A stretch of DNA of 64,000 nucleotides from Bigelowiella natans CCMP2755 (GCA_000320545.1 ADNK01000140.1:252003-316002); one strand, 5' to 3'. Counted from the stretch's first letter, positions 33,390 through 46,140 are shown. The notes: a model not told the origin generated them from the letters alone. Numbers and translations: made by a program.

Positions 33390-34377
33390 ATGGGGGGACT
33401 CGTCAGCCGGTCCCCAATCCAAGGTGGGTAGTCGTCATTGAGGGCTGGCATGGGATGGGAACGACCGATATAGAAGGAGTTTTCTTTCACCGTCAGATGA
33501 GAAATTGTTCCTAATTGGACTTGCATGTACCTTCAGAATTCGAAAATGTGATGGACGAATTCGACGAGGTGGGTGATCATTCGTCAATGGCTGTCCTGCT
33601 GCCCCATAAAACATGACGCCTCTCTTCAACGATAAACGGCCACAAGATTCACGTTTTTTGGTGCAAATGGTCAGATTCTGGATCGCTGCAACCCAGAGAC
33701 GGTGGCCTACACACGGTGCATAAATAGCCACAAGGTACACCGCCTTTTTCCTCGAATCGGGAATTTCAAGGGAAAACTCCATTTGCTTTGCAGAAGAACT
33801 GTTCGGGGTGACTGGTTTGTTTTCAGGTTGGTGATGTTGCTGGAATCTTCCAGCCTGGAATACGCCCGGGGAAACTACCGAGCGACATAGCTGACGGTAC
33901 ATGTGGCTCACAAGCGGTACTCATTATTTCAAGGCTTCTTTGATATCTCAGCACTGTTTTAGTTACCAACTTTCCACAGGGAGATCTTGCTGGATGTTTC
34001 GCTCGTAGAGAATCGAGGTATTAGATAAAATCAGCTCGATAACAAAACAAAAATGCCAGGAAGAAATTGCGCACACGAAAACATTGAGGCTTTGACACTT
34101 CTCCCCTTCCCTCTTTACTTTTAGGTATTCCCTGGTTCGTAAGCACTGTGGCAACCTTAACCAAGCATATGAAGTGTGCATGATGGAAAACGCCAGGGTG
34201 AGTTGTCTCATCCACCCCTCCCCGTATTCCCACACATAGTGTATGATGAGATGTGTGACATTTTTATTCTTTCAATAGCAATCACAGAATTGCTTGCCAC
34301 AAGTGAAGACGCTGCTCCAATGCACCAAAAACGCAATTCGCAAGCATTTGCCGAGTCTCGAGAGGACTCAAGGGTAG
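33390..34377 (+). CDS. CHCHD5-like multiple CX9C protein with possible N-myristoylation site
   Basis: Six exons join in phase. Exon 1 is MGGLVSRSPIQ, followed by EFENVMDEFDE, ILDRCNPETVAYTRCINSHK, GDLAGCFARRES, YSLVRKHCGNLNQAYEVCMM with ENAR, and QSQNCLPQVKTLLQCTKNAI ending LERTQG at TAG 34375-34377. Three CX9C pairs are visible: C-NPETVAYTR-C, C-GNLNQAYEV-C and C-LPQVKTLLQ-C. The order and spacing resemble CHCHD5, a small protein with tandem CHCH domains imported into the mitochondrial intermembrane space by the Mia40 relay. The MGG start resembles myristoylated CHCHD3/6 of the MICOS complex. Whether it is CHCHD5 itself or a MICOS-like relative is open. Total about 115 residues, typical of the family. 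Confidence 0.82.
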
Positions 34378-34860
34378 GAGCAACTCATCAGCACATGCTC
34401 ATAAAATAAGCAATTATGTCGTTGGAGAAGCTTTTAATGTAGCTTTTGCCTAGTCCTAGTGTACCCCATTGTATTAGCATCCCAGGTCCGCCACAGGTAT
34501 TCCTGTCAGCACACATTCTTGATGATTATCTTGGTGTGGGCAATCGACCCATCATAGCATGCAATACGAATTTACTTTCTGCAAGCATAGTCACATGTAT
34601 CATGTGAATGCGTACCACGCGCAGCAATATCGCTGTGGCGCTATACTTACGCAATGTACATGTGACCGATTTTTGAACTAAAATAATAAATAGTGATGAG
34701 ACAGCGGTCGCTGATTTATTACGGATGAGGCCCTAGTGTACCTAGCTTCGTAGCGTATAATTACATCAGCTTGTCACTGACTATTGCTTTATTCGGACAG
34801 CATGCCCCTGCGTTGTCGTATGCATTGTAGCAGTAAAAGCCTAGGCACTAAAATTGCGCT

Positions 34861-34894
<34 letters not shown>

Positions 34895-35227
34895 TGTTGT
34901 AGAAACGAATATATAACAAGCGCAAGACTAAGCGCCGCAGCCGCTGCTCTATCTGTACGTGTAGCTACATTAGGATGTGACTAAAGAAAAAATGTAATCA
35001 TTTCATTACATCCGTCTTATAGCTACATATTTGCTGTGTATTTGCATATATGCATGTGCATAATGAGCTTGATGACCTCAATTTAAATGTGTTAGTCGTA
35101 AATATGTCTAAATATATACATATATACATATGTGTACATACATACATAAGCGCTATAAGCCGCAGCGTTGCATGGCTACATTAGGATGACAATTGAAAAA
35201 TTTAACATATGCATTACATCTGTCTCA

Positions 35228-35271
<44 letters not shown>

Positions 35272-35323
35272 ATTGAAAAGAGATAATCACTTCATCACAT
35301 TCGTCTCATATATGCATGAATAC

Positions 35324-35361
<38 letters not shown>

Positions 35362-35494
35362 TATATACAAGACGATAGCTTAGCTGACCACTTCTGCATA
35401 TCATGGTTAGAAATGTGCATGCATAGCATGCAGAGTAGCGTGTGTAATTGATCATCTCTGACCCAACACTATTGTACATTGTACAATAATATTT
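34378..35494. other. Spacer: CTAG/TGCATG island, (CA)n and two (TA)n runs
   Basis: No gene seen. It includes two diverged copies of a segment containing GCCGCAGC...GCTACATTAGGATG...ATTACATC(T/C)GTCT, at about 34,933-35,030 and 35,158-35,230, plus a third partial copy near 35,285-35,312. (CA)n is at 34863-34893; (TA)n is at 35234-35268 and 35331-35357. Confidence 0.6.
34933..35312 (+). repeat. Degenerate tandem copies of a roughly 100-200 base unit
   Basis: Shared words in order are AAGCGC...A...GCCGCAGC, GCTACATTAGGATG, AAAA, CATTACATC and GTCTTATAGCTACATAT or GTCTCATATA. Copies start near 34,918, 35,148 and 35,270 and diverge around the (TA)n expansions. Confidence 0.6.
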
Positions 35495-36102
35495 TCACTG
35501 TTCTGTCTTCCTCCCCACCCCCCCTCCCTTTTTGTTTGTCGATGATGATGATGCTGCACAAACCGCAGTATCATCACCATCACCATCATCACCTCTATTA
35601 TTGCACGTGGGATTAACGTCGCCGCCCTGAGCGGAAGTACTACTAACGTCGTTGGACGATTGCGACGAATCAAATGATAACTTGCTGGCCTTCGCTCTTT
35701 CTTCCTGCTGCTTTCTATTCTCGGTTGCTTTATTACTCGTCGGTCCAACGCCGCACACACCACTGACACCGTAGCCTGGGAGCAAACAACAAACATTCTG
35801 AGCTGAAAATATTACATCTCGATATCTCCACTGCCTGTTAACACCCATATGCACATTATTACATGAAAACTCTTGGGTATACTCCAGTATGCATTGTTTT
35901 GCCTCGGGGGTCAGCCTAGGGGCCATGCCTGTATCATCCAATTCGTGGAACTATCAGATACGATGCACCGCCTTCGATGAAAGGATGCACAACGAAAACA
36001 TCCTTCATTTTTCACAGCCATACGGCTGAGCATGCTAGTCAAACGTTGATATTTTCGTACAGAAATTGGAATTCTTTGAAACAGTCAGAAGATATCTTGT
36101 CC

Positions 36103-36144
<42 letters not shown>

Positions 36145-36745
36145 ATGATATTTATATTGAACTATACAATTTTAGATAAAATAAATGATTCTTCATTTTT
36201 ACCACGAAGACTTTTAGTTCTTTCGAAATGACTCCTGAGCAATGTAGGTAAAGCACACACGCACACATGCTCAGGCATTGGTACTTCACCGCTTATAATG
36301 TGATCAAGTAGTATTTGACCAGGTATCCCTCCTTCTTCTTGCTCCTTTTCTTCTTTATCATACATTTTTTCTACCTCAGCCCCTCTTCAAAGGTGAGAAT
36401 GTCTTGGCGATCTTTGCCATAGGAGCCATGAAGACCCAGTCCAATGTTCGTCAGCAAATGAACCTAAATCGAAACAAGTCAAAACACGTTACGTGTGTGT
36501 TTCTCTGTGTGCGTGCGTGCGCGCGCGTGTGTGTGTTAATGTGAAGAAACGTAGAGCCAGTGCCAGTGCGTAAGAACAAAAAGGGAGAGGTAAGGAAGGG
36601 GGGGAGAGAGAGGGGGGGGGGTTGGCACAGCTTGTTGGATATCGATTTTTGCAAGATTCTCCAAGCACAACCAGCGTAAAATTGCTCTCGCGCTTTCCCC
36701 CAGTTATCGTTTCCATCAACTCATCATGCCCCTAAAAATTAAAAA
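35495..36745 (-). CDS. Unrecognised minus-strand exons (C-terminal part of a gene)
   Basis: Coding-like exons run right to left. About 36,630-36,738 reads GHDELMETITGGKRESNFTL in one of three open frames. About 36,373-36,459 reads HLLTNIGLGLHGSYGKDRQD with ILTFEEG. About 36,245-36,378 reads EVEKMYDKEEKEQEEGGIPG with QILLDHIISGEVPMPEH. The last exon (35495-about 35956) reads FHELDDTGMAPRLTPEAKQC, ILEYTQEFSCNNVHMGVNRQ and ends in a Gln/Ser/Asp-rich tail. I do not recognise the protein. Splice phases between these pieces are not all resolved, and the 5' end is unknown. It may be the continuation of the gene at 37073-42908 if the stop there is removed by splicing. Confidence 0.42.
36107..36142. 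repeat. (CA)n microsatellite
   Basis: A run of about 18 units, intronic in the model of the surrounding minus-strand gene. Confidence 0.95.
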
Positions 36746-37072
36746 CACATTCGATACTTACTCCTCAAAGCAGAGAAGGAAGGAGAAGGAGGCCACGGCT
36801 CAAAATAAGAATAGTCTTCATTATTTTGTACGAGGAGTACGACTACTAGGTCGCCTCCTAGTCCCAGCTATTTTGCATGCGGATAAACAATATTAGCAGT
36901 GTGTGTGTGTGTGTGTGTGTGTGTTGTGATTATCTACGCAATGAATGGTTGGCAAACCACACAACTAATTACACAACACATCATCAAACAACACCTTATA
37001 GTGAAGCATCTTAGCGATGCAATCTTTGCCTTAGAATAACAGTATATATTTATGTCACCATAGAGTCAGTCA

Positions 37073-37174
37073 TCAATAGGAGTCGTCAAGAGGGTGCGAC
37101 GACTCACGATCGACGTTTACTACAGCTTGGATGATATGACTGGGCACAATCTCACCAGCAGCTGTTGTGCTACA

Positions 37175-37207
<33 letters not shown>

Positions 37208-37573
37208 GTGTCATTATTATTTAACTGAGAACTCTACTACTTTTGAGAATGCTGCGGTAGCGAAGTTGGAAGTGCTCTGGCATTTCATCCATCGAATTTG
37301 ATGTATATTCGTCCTTGCCTGCACCAACGGACGGAGGAGGAAAAGGGAAAAAAGGTCCCCACAAAGGGGGGGGGGAGGGGGGGCGAATTATCGACTACAT
37401 TTTTGTTCCCAATTACTACGAAAAACAGCGTACGTTCTAAGGTACTGTGGAGGCTGTTTTTGTAAAAACAAATTTCATTCTATTTTGTGATGTATCACTG
37501 AATATCCTGAGATCTATCGTGTAGCGTGGGCGGCTTGATTTAGGCAACGTCGAATCTCCTTGATAAGAAAGGC

Positions 37574-37606
<33 letters not shown>

Positions 37607-38690
37607 GTGATGATGACGAGCTTAAAATGTTATTGTATTTTGTTTGCTGCACTTTTGAATATTGCGTCTGCACTTTAAAAATTAATAGTCAATAGCCCTC
37701 CTCCTCCTCCTCCTCCTCCTCCTTCTCCTTACCGTGTGGCACGTAGTTATTGAAGAATAACGCTTGACTAACCACAAAATGAGCAAGAAAAGAATCGTCA
37801 AGGCAGCATTCATTAAGTGTATTCTCTCTTTCTCCTCCTCCTCCTCCTCCTCCTCCTCCTCCTCCTCCTCCTCCCCTTCCATCGTCTTCTATGTTTTTGT
37901 GTACACATCATCACCCCGACTGCAACTTCCAATACATGCCAGGAACGGGCCACGGTAATGAACAATATTTAACCTCGATGTATCTGAGAGGGGAGGAAGA
38001 AATATCGAAAACAAGGCCAGGAAGAAGATGAAGGAGGAGAGTAGGAAAATGATGAAAAGGGACTCCGTTATGAATGGAGAGTACTGTCTTCCGATAGCGT
38101 CGTATATGAGTGGGTTGATGATGTATTCATTCATGAAGATAGAGGCTTCAACTTATTTCTAGTCCGTACAGCTACAAATGAGAGTAGCATTTATGTAAAA
38201 TGAGCTGATTGATCATCATCTTCATCATCTTCTCGTTGCTCCTCTTCTTATTCTAACGTGGTGAGGATGAGGAAGATACTAAGGAAACACCACCTTGCAA
38301 AGGAAAATTGAGCGGCACTGAGGAAGACACTTTCATCGACTAGAGCAGGATACAGCAGTATATACCGTGCAGCACGTAATGCCCTATCATCAGAGATTTG
38401 CATATAAATTTCACTCACACACACACGCACACACACACACACACAGACATCGCATATCGTGTATCCGACTTCTCTGTTTGTGTGTTGATGTGAAGAGCCC
38501 CTGAAAGACAAAAATATGACCCTCCTCCTCTTTGAAAATAAATCCACGGTGCTGTAGTCGATAATCATCCGTGCTGTCTTAATATGAACACTGCTACCTC
38601 AAGGTCCTCCTCCCATCTTTTTTCTTCTGCTGCCGGAAATAGTGATCCAGACGCTTATCCATGTATGCTTGCGAAGGAACCTGTTGAATA

Positions 38691-38735
<45 letters not shown>

Positions 38736-39432
38736 GTTGTGACCGCAGTGTATATGCATGTTTCTTATGCTGAGCGAATTGTTACGCATTTTGACTGAAA
38801 GGAGGAGATCGAGAAATAGGTGCAATCATCGGGCAACTCGTGAATGTGAACGACGAGAGGACAATCGACGATATCTAGGACGAGCTCAAGAACAACAACA
38901 GTAGCGTCTCTCTCTATCTTTGCCCAGCAGCACCTCAGCGTCTGCATCTTCGTACACAATCAACGGCTGGTGATCATAAGTTACATCCTCCAACGCCGTG
39001 TGGAGACTCTGGTTGCAAATGATAGGAGGTGGGGGAAGGGTATTAAGAGGGGAGGGGAATGAGAAGAGGAAGAGAAGAAACAGATGATAATGATCGAAGG
39101 CAAATTCTGCTACGAATAAATCTGCAGTGTCATCACACGCGAGGAATTTTTCTTATCATCATCATCCACATTTTCCAACTTTAAGTTGGTATTGCAGCAT
39201 AATTTGGGAGGACTTACAACAATAACAACAACTACTACTACTCCTACTACTACTCCTACTACTACTCCTACTACCCTTTGCTGAGCGGCGAACATGCAGG
39301 TGGGAGAGGCCTCAGGTCTCGAATTACACACGGACTGTCACGAAAAAATTAATCATAATATTAGGTTTATTTCCATCTACCCCTGTATCTCGCCAGTGTG
39401 CGTCTTTCTCTCTCTCTTTCTCTTTCTCTCTC

Positions 39433-39478
<46 letters not shown>

Positions 39479-39479
39479 C

Positions 39480-39516
<37 letters not shown>

Positions 39517-40322
39517 TTTGAGTGTGCTTGTACGGCGATGTGTGCATCATACCCCAGAAAGACCAACAGCCCAAGATCGTGCATTGTGTACTCCTGTTTT
39601 ATTAGAAATAAATGGGGGTAGAGTTCGTTTCGTATTTATCATCATGAGCAAGGTTTTGGATCCCCCCCCCCCCCCCGTGGTAAGTATAGAAGGATTGTCG
39701 TTGAATAATGACCGTATGAGCTCTCGTTGGCTGGAACGACGAAAGCATTTAACACTACCTGTAGTCGTCATTATGATGTATATGTATTCTTTATGATATT
39801 ATCCATATTTGGGCTCTGCCGACGACGATTTCATTCAAATCTAGCTTAACTCACGAGTATATCACAAACTTCAAATAACGTATATATATGTAATATTGTC
39901 TGTGAACTTCTGCAGGTTCCAAACCATAAATACTTCTGCAGGTTCCAAACCATAAATATATTATTGATGATAACGTACCCCCCCGAGTTCTGGCATCAGC
40001 TGTGTGATAATGCCAAGATTTTTTTGGTAAAATCTACATATAGCAGTATCATTGGAAAAAATTCTTCCAATTACATGTACGAAAAAGGGCAAGAACAAGA
40101 GGAGGAGGAGGAGGAGGAGGAGGAGGAAGAAAAAGGGAGATAATAGGGTTGTGTGTGGTTCTGACTCAAATCCTGATGGTGTGAAGAGTATAGCGTTGTT
40201 AAATTGAAGGGAAAGTGGATTGTAGTATGCACTTCCACCCGCTTCTGCAAGTACAGGTTCAAAAGCAAGATACCAGAAAAAATAGGTTCTAAAATCAGGC
40301 ACACATACACACACACACGCAC

Positions 40323-40364
<42 letters not shown>

Positions 40365-40367
40365 GTA

Positions 40368-40413
<46 letters not shown>

Positions 40414-40655
40414 ATATGGAGGAAGATCATGCAAATTGGAGACTAATTTCCTCTTTCTTCTATTTTCATGTACTTTATCACCAGTCATGATTCTCATCTA
40501 CCTATTGAAGACAGAAACTCATCTATCTCCCCTTCCAGTTTCTTCATCCAGTCGATCTCCCGTATTATTTGTAGTCTAAGCTTCTCCGGAAGTCTCATCT
40601 GAACGACTCTACTCGGAAGAGGAGCGAATATAAAAAAGCATTGATAATATGAAGC

Positions 40656-40695
<40 letters not shown>

Positions 40696-42908
40696 ATCGT
40701 GTAGCATCTAGTGAGAAGTAGGATGACCTTGTCCCTCCATGGTTATCTAATTGGAATCTTAGATTCGAAACATCGTAGCCCTGTAATAGATACGACAACC
40801 ATTGGCCAGGAATAATAGTGGGGGGGGGGGGGGTGAGTCATGAAAATGGATAGCTATTGTACTATTTTGCAATGTCCTCTGCTTATATTATTCATTGTAA
40901 CATGCACACCCATTGAATATCACTAAGTTTCGACTCATCACTCACATATTTTTCCTGAATTGCCCCGGCAAATTCAGCGACTCCGAAAAGCTTGGTGTTC
41001 TGATTCGATATGATCGACAAGAATATCAACTCTATCGCTTTGCTTACCTCAAATACAGAGATGGGGGAAATAAGCAAGAGCGCTATTCGATTCCTCACCT
41101 TCAAAAAGCTTTTTTTTAAGTCCCTGTAAGCTCGAACAAAACGCGGTTCCAACTTATCTGCACATGACGCGGTTGGAACGTTAATTTCAGATCATCATCC
41201 TTTTATTGTTGTGCGTGTAGTCTCAATGACGGTTACCGGCGTATGCTTTAGCTGCTGAGCACAAGTCTGTTCGTGAGCGCTGTCCATTGATCGGGAGAAA
41301 AGTAGCTGCTCCAGCGATATCATCGCCATTCCAAGTTTTGGTCGTCGATCTGGAGAATAACATTTGAAATATAGTGATATTAGTGTCATGACTCAAATCC
41401 TCCTCCTCCTCATCATCATCATTATCATCACTGCTTTGAATGTGTAATTATCTCAGGAATCAAGCGACCGCCACATAGATACCGCTACAACATCCATTAC
41501 TTCAGATGCTGCTGATACTACAGCTACAATCCACAACCACTTTTCATGAGTAACAAGAAAAATTAACAGAACAATGATAAATAAAAACATTAAAATTACA
41601 TTGAAATTTTATAATAACTATTGCTCCGCTTCTGCGGCTGATATCTTACCCTGCGCCACAGCGAGCAAGACTAAAAAGAAAGAATGCTACGACTCCATGA
41701 GCCAGTCTGTAATAACTTTGCGATCAATTCAACAAATAAGCCTATGAAGTATGTTACATCCGAAAGGGGTATATGAACTATGGTCTCACCTGCTCGTTAT
41801 CATGTGGCTTCCCTTCCGCTGCAGCAGGGCACCACAACAGTGGGCGCTGCTCTCACCGCTGTGTGTTCGTTCGAGCTCGGAAATAATGATCGTTGCTCGT
41901 GATAAAGGAAGATCGCAGAAGGCATAATTACCGAGGATTTAGTTCGTGCGACAACGAGAAATCTGACATGATAAAAACTTTCACAGAAGAGAGATAATGT
42001 GGTTTTCAGGAGAATGTTGTCTCTGTTGTAGTCGTAGTTTGTACGAATTTCGGAATTCGTACGAGCGTTAAGATAATCAGAAAGAATGTTAGTCTGTCGC
42101 ACACTAAGACTATGAAAATCACTTCGGTGAAAAAACATAGGGGAAGTCAAGGACGCGAACAGAATACATGTAACTAACAAGATACGAAGAACAAATTCGG
42201 GTTATTTCCCATTGCAAAACTCCGAGAGAAGAAAATACTGCTGAATTTTGCCTCCGACTGTCAAGAAAAACCGTTATCATGTAGCAGATCTACTTAATAC
42301 GACTTAATACAGTTAATTGTCGTTTATGATTAGATAGCATATTTATGCTGTACGCGGTTCGAAGGTCAGGCTCGTAGCATTCGAAAGGACATTGGGACTT
42401 TACGACTTGTAGATATGATCGGTATCTGGGTAAAAATGCAAGGATGAGCTTTACATGCTCGAAGCTGCTGAGATTCTATTTCGGGATAGTATGTTTAGCG
42501 ACATGCTCAAAGTCGGTTTGAAAGTAGAAAATGATTTGGGTATTTGCCGGTGATCGGGTTTCTTGATGGTGGATTTAAATCTGAAAAAGTTGATCTTCTT
42601 ATTCACAAACCCTAAGCTTACCAAAGGGAGGAGTGGAGTTCTAACACACCCCTCTGAGGCCAACGACTCCAACGCCACCGTTGGACTCAAGCTGGTGCAC
42701 CCACAATGTCGCTCTTCAATCTCCCTACGATGAAGAGCAATGGCATACGCATGGAGGGAACACTGTAAGTAACGAAGCTGTGCGATACACCAGCGAGACA
42801 CATAAACTTCCAAGTATCAGTGATTTGAATGCTTCTTAGGATTAGGCACAGTACGATTAGACAAAATAAAGAGCGGTATTTCAGGTAACCACCCAGTAGT
42901 ATTTCCAT
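37073..42908 (-). CDS. Large unrecognised multi-exon gene, probably an alpha-helical repeat protein
   Basis: Many minus-strand exons look coding: start MEILLGG (42908), HRREIEERHCGCTSLSPTVA with LESLASEGCVRTPLLPL (about 42,640-42,815), RPKLGMAMISLEQLLFSRSM (about 41,300), ADKLEPRFVRAYRDLKKSFL (about 41,120), LFGVAEFAGAIQEK (about 40,970), VVQMRLPEKLRLQIIREIDW (about 40,560), PVLAEAGGSAYYNPLSLQFN (about 40,220), SSQRELIRSLFNDNPSILTT (about 39,720), DATVVVLELVLDIVDCPLVV (about 38,860), VPSQAYMDKRLDHYFRQQKK (about 38,650), LRAARYILLYPALVDESVFL (about 38,330), MNEYIINPLIYDAIGRQYSP (about 38,100), LDDSFLAHFVVSQALFFNNY (about 37,760), NSMDEMPEHFQLRYRSILKS (about 37,270), and EIVPSHIIQAVVNVDRESSH ending at 37073. 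The leucine-rich helical character suggests an armadillo/HEAT-like scaffold; I do not recognise the family. It could comprise more than one gene. Confidence 0.5.
37699..37729. repeat. (TCC)n repeat
   Basis: A TCC run next to a splice site of the minus-strand gene. A second, longer TCC run follows at 37833-37874. Confidence 0.9.
37833..37874. repeat. (TCC)n repeat
   Basis: About 14 units, close to the preceding TCC run; the two bracket the exon LDDSFLAHFVVSQALF. Confidence 0.9.
38695..38731. repeat. (TA)n microsatellite in an intron
   Basis: A TA run of about 18 units, between two minus-strand exons. Confidence 0.95.
39403..39513 (+). repeat. Compound (TC)n(TG)n microsatellite
   Basis: An interrupted TC tract (39403-39476) followed by a perfect TG tract (39480-39513), intronic in the model. 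Confidence 0.95.
39662..39676 (+). repeat. Poly-C run
   Basis: About 15 C directly after TGGATC. A poly-G run of similar length occurs at 40818-40832. Confidence 0.9.
39906..39958 (+). repeat. Tandem duplication of a 26-base unit
   Basis: The unit ACTTCTGCAGGTTCCAAACC plus ATAAAT occurs twice head to tail with no mismatch seen. It lies in an intron. Confidence 0.9.
40099..40131 (+). repeat. (GGA)n repeat
   Basis: About 10 units. On the minus strand this can read as a Ser run after HTTLLSP-type coding sequence. Confidence 0.9.
40327..40411 (+). repeat. Compound (TA)n ... (TG)n microsatellite
   Basis: TA run 40327-40359, a short link, then TG run 40367-40411; intronic in the model. Confidence 0.95.
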
Positions 42909-42966
42909 AATTCTTTAGTATGGCGGAAGGGAGGGGGAGAGGGTCGCTTTACATTTAGTCCTGCGT
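42909..42966. promoter_or_regulatory. Possible short bidirectional promoter
   Basis: If both proposed starts are right (42908 on the minus strand, 42967 on the plus strand), only about 58 bases separate two divergent coding regions. The segment is purine-rich (GGAAGGGAGGGGGAGAGGG) with no TATA element. True 5' ends may lie in undetected upstream exons. Confidence 0.25.
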
Positions 42967-45900
42967 ATGATGGGCTGCGCCATAAAATCCGACTTTACAT
43001 TGAACAAGGCTGAAATTTCTGGAGAATAAGGCTGTCCTAGAGAAATTCAAAGACGAGGTGGGCAACTAAACGTGAAACTTACCCATTAAAAATATTAGAA
43101 GTAGGAGAGGAATCGGAAGTGATGGGTACTGGGAAAATAGTACAACGTGATAGTTAGATTCCTCCTGTATTAATTCTATCTACACCCGTCAAATCAGAGA
43201 GACGAGACCCGCCGAGATAAGTATGAGATTCACGATAACTCGACAGTGAAGTTCAGCGAAAGGACCGGCGCATACTGGTTTACGGTAAGAAGTAAGGAGG
43301 GGAAGTCCTCGCTAACATGCTTTTCTCACTTTCATAGTTCAGAAAACAAAGGCTAATGAAAATCCTAGTTAAACGATAAAGTGCGACTTCTATCACATAA
43401 CCTATTTTTGGGAGAACAGAAGAGTATATGATGTGACTTTCAATCTCATTGTTTAGTTAAAGACAAATGGAAGGGAGCACAGGTTTGGCGCTCAAAATCC
43501 ATTGGCACGGGTCACTTGGATCAAGGCCATTGAGAAGTGAGTGTTATCGTCGGCGTCTCTTTGTTTTCATTGTCCCTCAAAGTGTATGTACGTTTGTGAG
43601 AATATACGGCGTGCTTCCCTTTGGATCTAATACCTTACAACTACATTTAAAGATGTGTCCATGAGTTGCGAGCTCGAAGTCGGGGTATAGAGTACGGAGA
43701 TAAGGTGCGTTCTGGACTACTTACTATGAATTACTCTTTGGTTGAGTACACATGTTGAATAATATTGTGACTTCTTCTTTTACTTTGCAGGAGGAAACGA
43801 CGGAGGTGGACAGCGATGGCTCTTGCGACACTAAGGCTGCCACCGTGAAGTAATAACAACGATCACTGCAAGCACTAATGTTATCCACAGCCACCACTGC
43901 CGCCACTATCAAGGGACATCTCAGGCGTCCTTGGTTTTCTTGCATTGTACATGCGCTTATGAATATGTTTATTATGTTCAGACTCGAAATAGAAACCCTC
44001 GCTCAGGAGCTGCGGGGAAAAAGAGGGATCCGAAAAAAAACGGTATGTATTGAGGAAGGATAGGAACACGGCTTCAGAGCAATTGGAAAATAGGAGGAGG
44101 AAGAGGGGCCTGGAAGTGACAAATGACTAGCCTAAATTATGATTTGTGTGTGGTGCCCCATCCATCGTCAAGAGACAATTAGTTCTATTTTGACTAATGT
44201 TTCCTTGGTTCACTATTGACAGCACTATTTTGAGTACCAAAATGTGAAGAACAGCTTCAAAGGGTTGCATGTCGTTGCATGGCTACTTAAGGTTGATGCT
44301 GTTTCTTCTTTATATAGATGGTGATAATAGGCAACGACTTTTTTTGAGCGTTCCAACTGATGATTCTTTGTTGGTCTCAACCTCCCTCCCAGAACCGATT
44401 CTCACCAGATCGCAACCGTGCTCTAGATGTAGGGGCTGAACTGCTCACAGCGTATGTTCCAAAAATACTCTCTTCATTTCCTCTTCTCTAACCAACCTCA
44501 CCCTGAGCAACTATACTAACTATCAACATCATCATCATCATCATCACCATCATCATCCGCTGTCCCTCCCCTTCTTCTTGCACTTGCCTGGATCTAACCT
44601 GCCGTTTCCCCCCTCTTGATCTTCCTCTTGTTAATGTTTTAGGGGGAAACTGACCCGAGTCGATGGGGGAAGGCAGTTTAAGGGTGAGGATGAGCTGTAT
44701 GTGTTCACTAAGAGCGTAGGCATTACCCCTTCAGTCTTGGTCAAGGATATTGACAGGCTGCAGAAGCAAGTCAACGGCCTCTCAGTAGAAATTCATCAGG
44801 TGTGCATACTACTGGTAGCTAGTTTGATGAGAAAAGAGCTGTAGCACTGGAGCTATTGCTGTCACTGTCACTGTTGCTGCTACTTTCATCTGCAGCATGG
44901 TTCTTATTTATAACCTTTCCAACCGTCCTTCCTCCTCCCCTAGGTCGAAAACTCCTCCGAAGAGCTCTACAATTTGCTGCAAGATCAGATATCTCAATTG
45001 AAAAGCGGTATGTGTTTTTTGGGGTGGTGTTGTTCACTATTTATAGGGCAGGGAAGGGGTGTGGAGGAGGGGAAGGGAAGGGGTGGGAACATTAAGTTTC
45101 CCGGCGTACGTGGCCCTTACTAGACGCTTTTCAAGACAATATTGTCTTCCCTTCTCCTCCTCGATCGTTATTCGAGCTCCTACTTAGCTATCTCTCATAT
45201 TATCCACGTTGGTCTGTCTTCCTCACCGCCAATTCGATCATAACATGTGGTGTTGTTTATAATGATGATACTAATAGAAATCCGTTCTTCTTTTCGTGAC
45301 GAACAGAGACCCAGAAAATGAGACAGCATGTAGATTGGCTAGCCGGGATTTCGTTGTCTGTATCATGCGGTAAGTGTCAGAATCACTGCTTTCATTTCTC
45401 CCTTCTCTACGCAAACTATTCCGCTTTTCTCCCCATCCTCTTCCACCTCATTACCATCATTATCATCATCATCATTCTATCCCCCCCCCCTGCGTATTCA
45501 TACGATCGGCCTTTGTCGTTGTTGTGCGCTTCTCCTCCTCTGTTGGTGTCATCCATTGATAATCGCATCATTTAGGAATAGTGATCATGGGCCTCTGGGG
45601 CAATTTTAGCGAGGTTTTTAATTTAAAAAAAATAGCCCACGTCCCCCTCCTCCCCTTTCATAGGTGAAGGGATGGAGGATGGGCAGGGGAGAGGTAGGGC
45701 AATAGAAGAGGGGAAGCTCTTCGTAAATCGACAACGCCAACCTCCCATGATTACTCATTAATGATCAAAGATATCATCGGATAATGTAGCGCTGCTATGC
45801 TGCTGCTACTGAAACCTCTCCCCTTCCACCACCATACAACAACACTAGGTGCCATTTTACATTCGAGCGTTCCTTTTAGTACTGATTGTATCAGTAACAA

Positions 45901-46103
45901 CGATGGGTTTTATGATTCTCAACTCCAACATTTCGAAGAAGATAATAGTGAAGGTAGAAGCACGCTACGTGCCAAGCATGTATATATATACTACGTCGTG
46001 CAGCATTAATTGTTGCACGCATGTTCGATGTTTCCAACAAACACGCATCGAGAGCTATTTATCCACTTTCTCTTGTCTCCCCTCTCTCTATCTCTCTTTG
46101 TGT

Positions 46104-46140
<37 letters not shown>

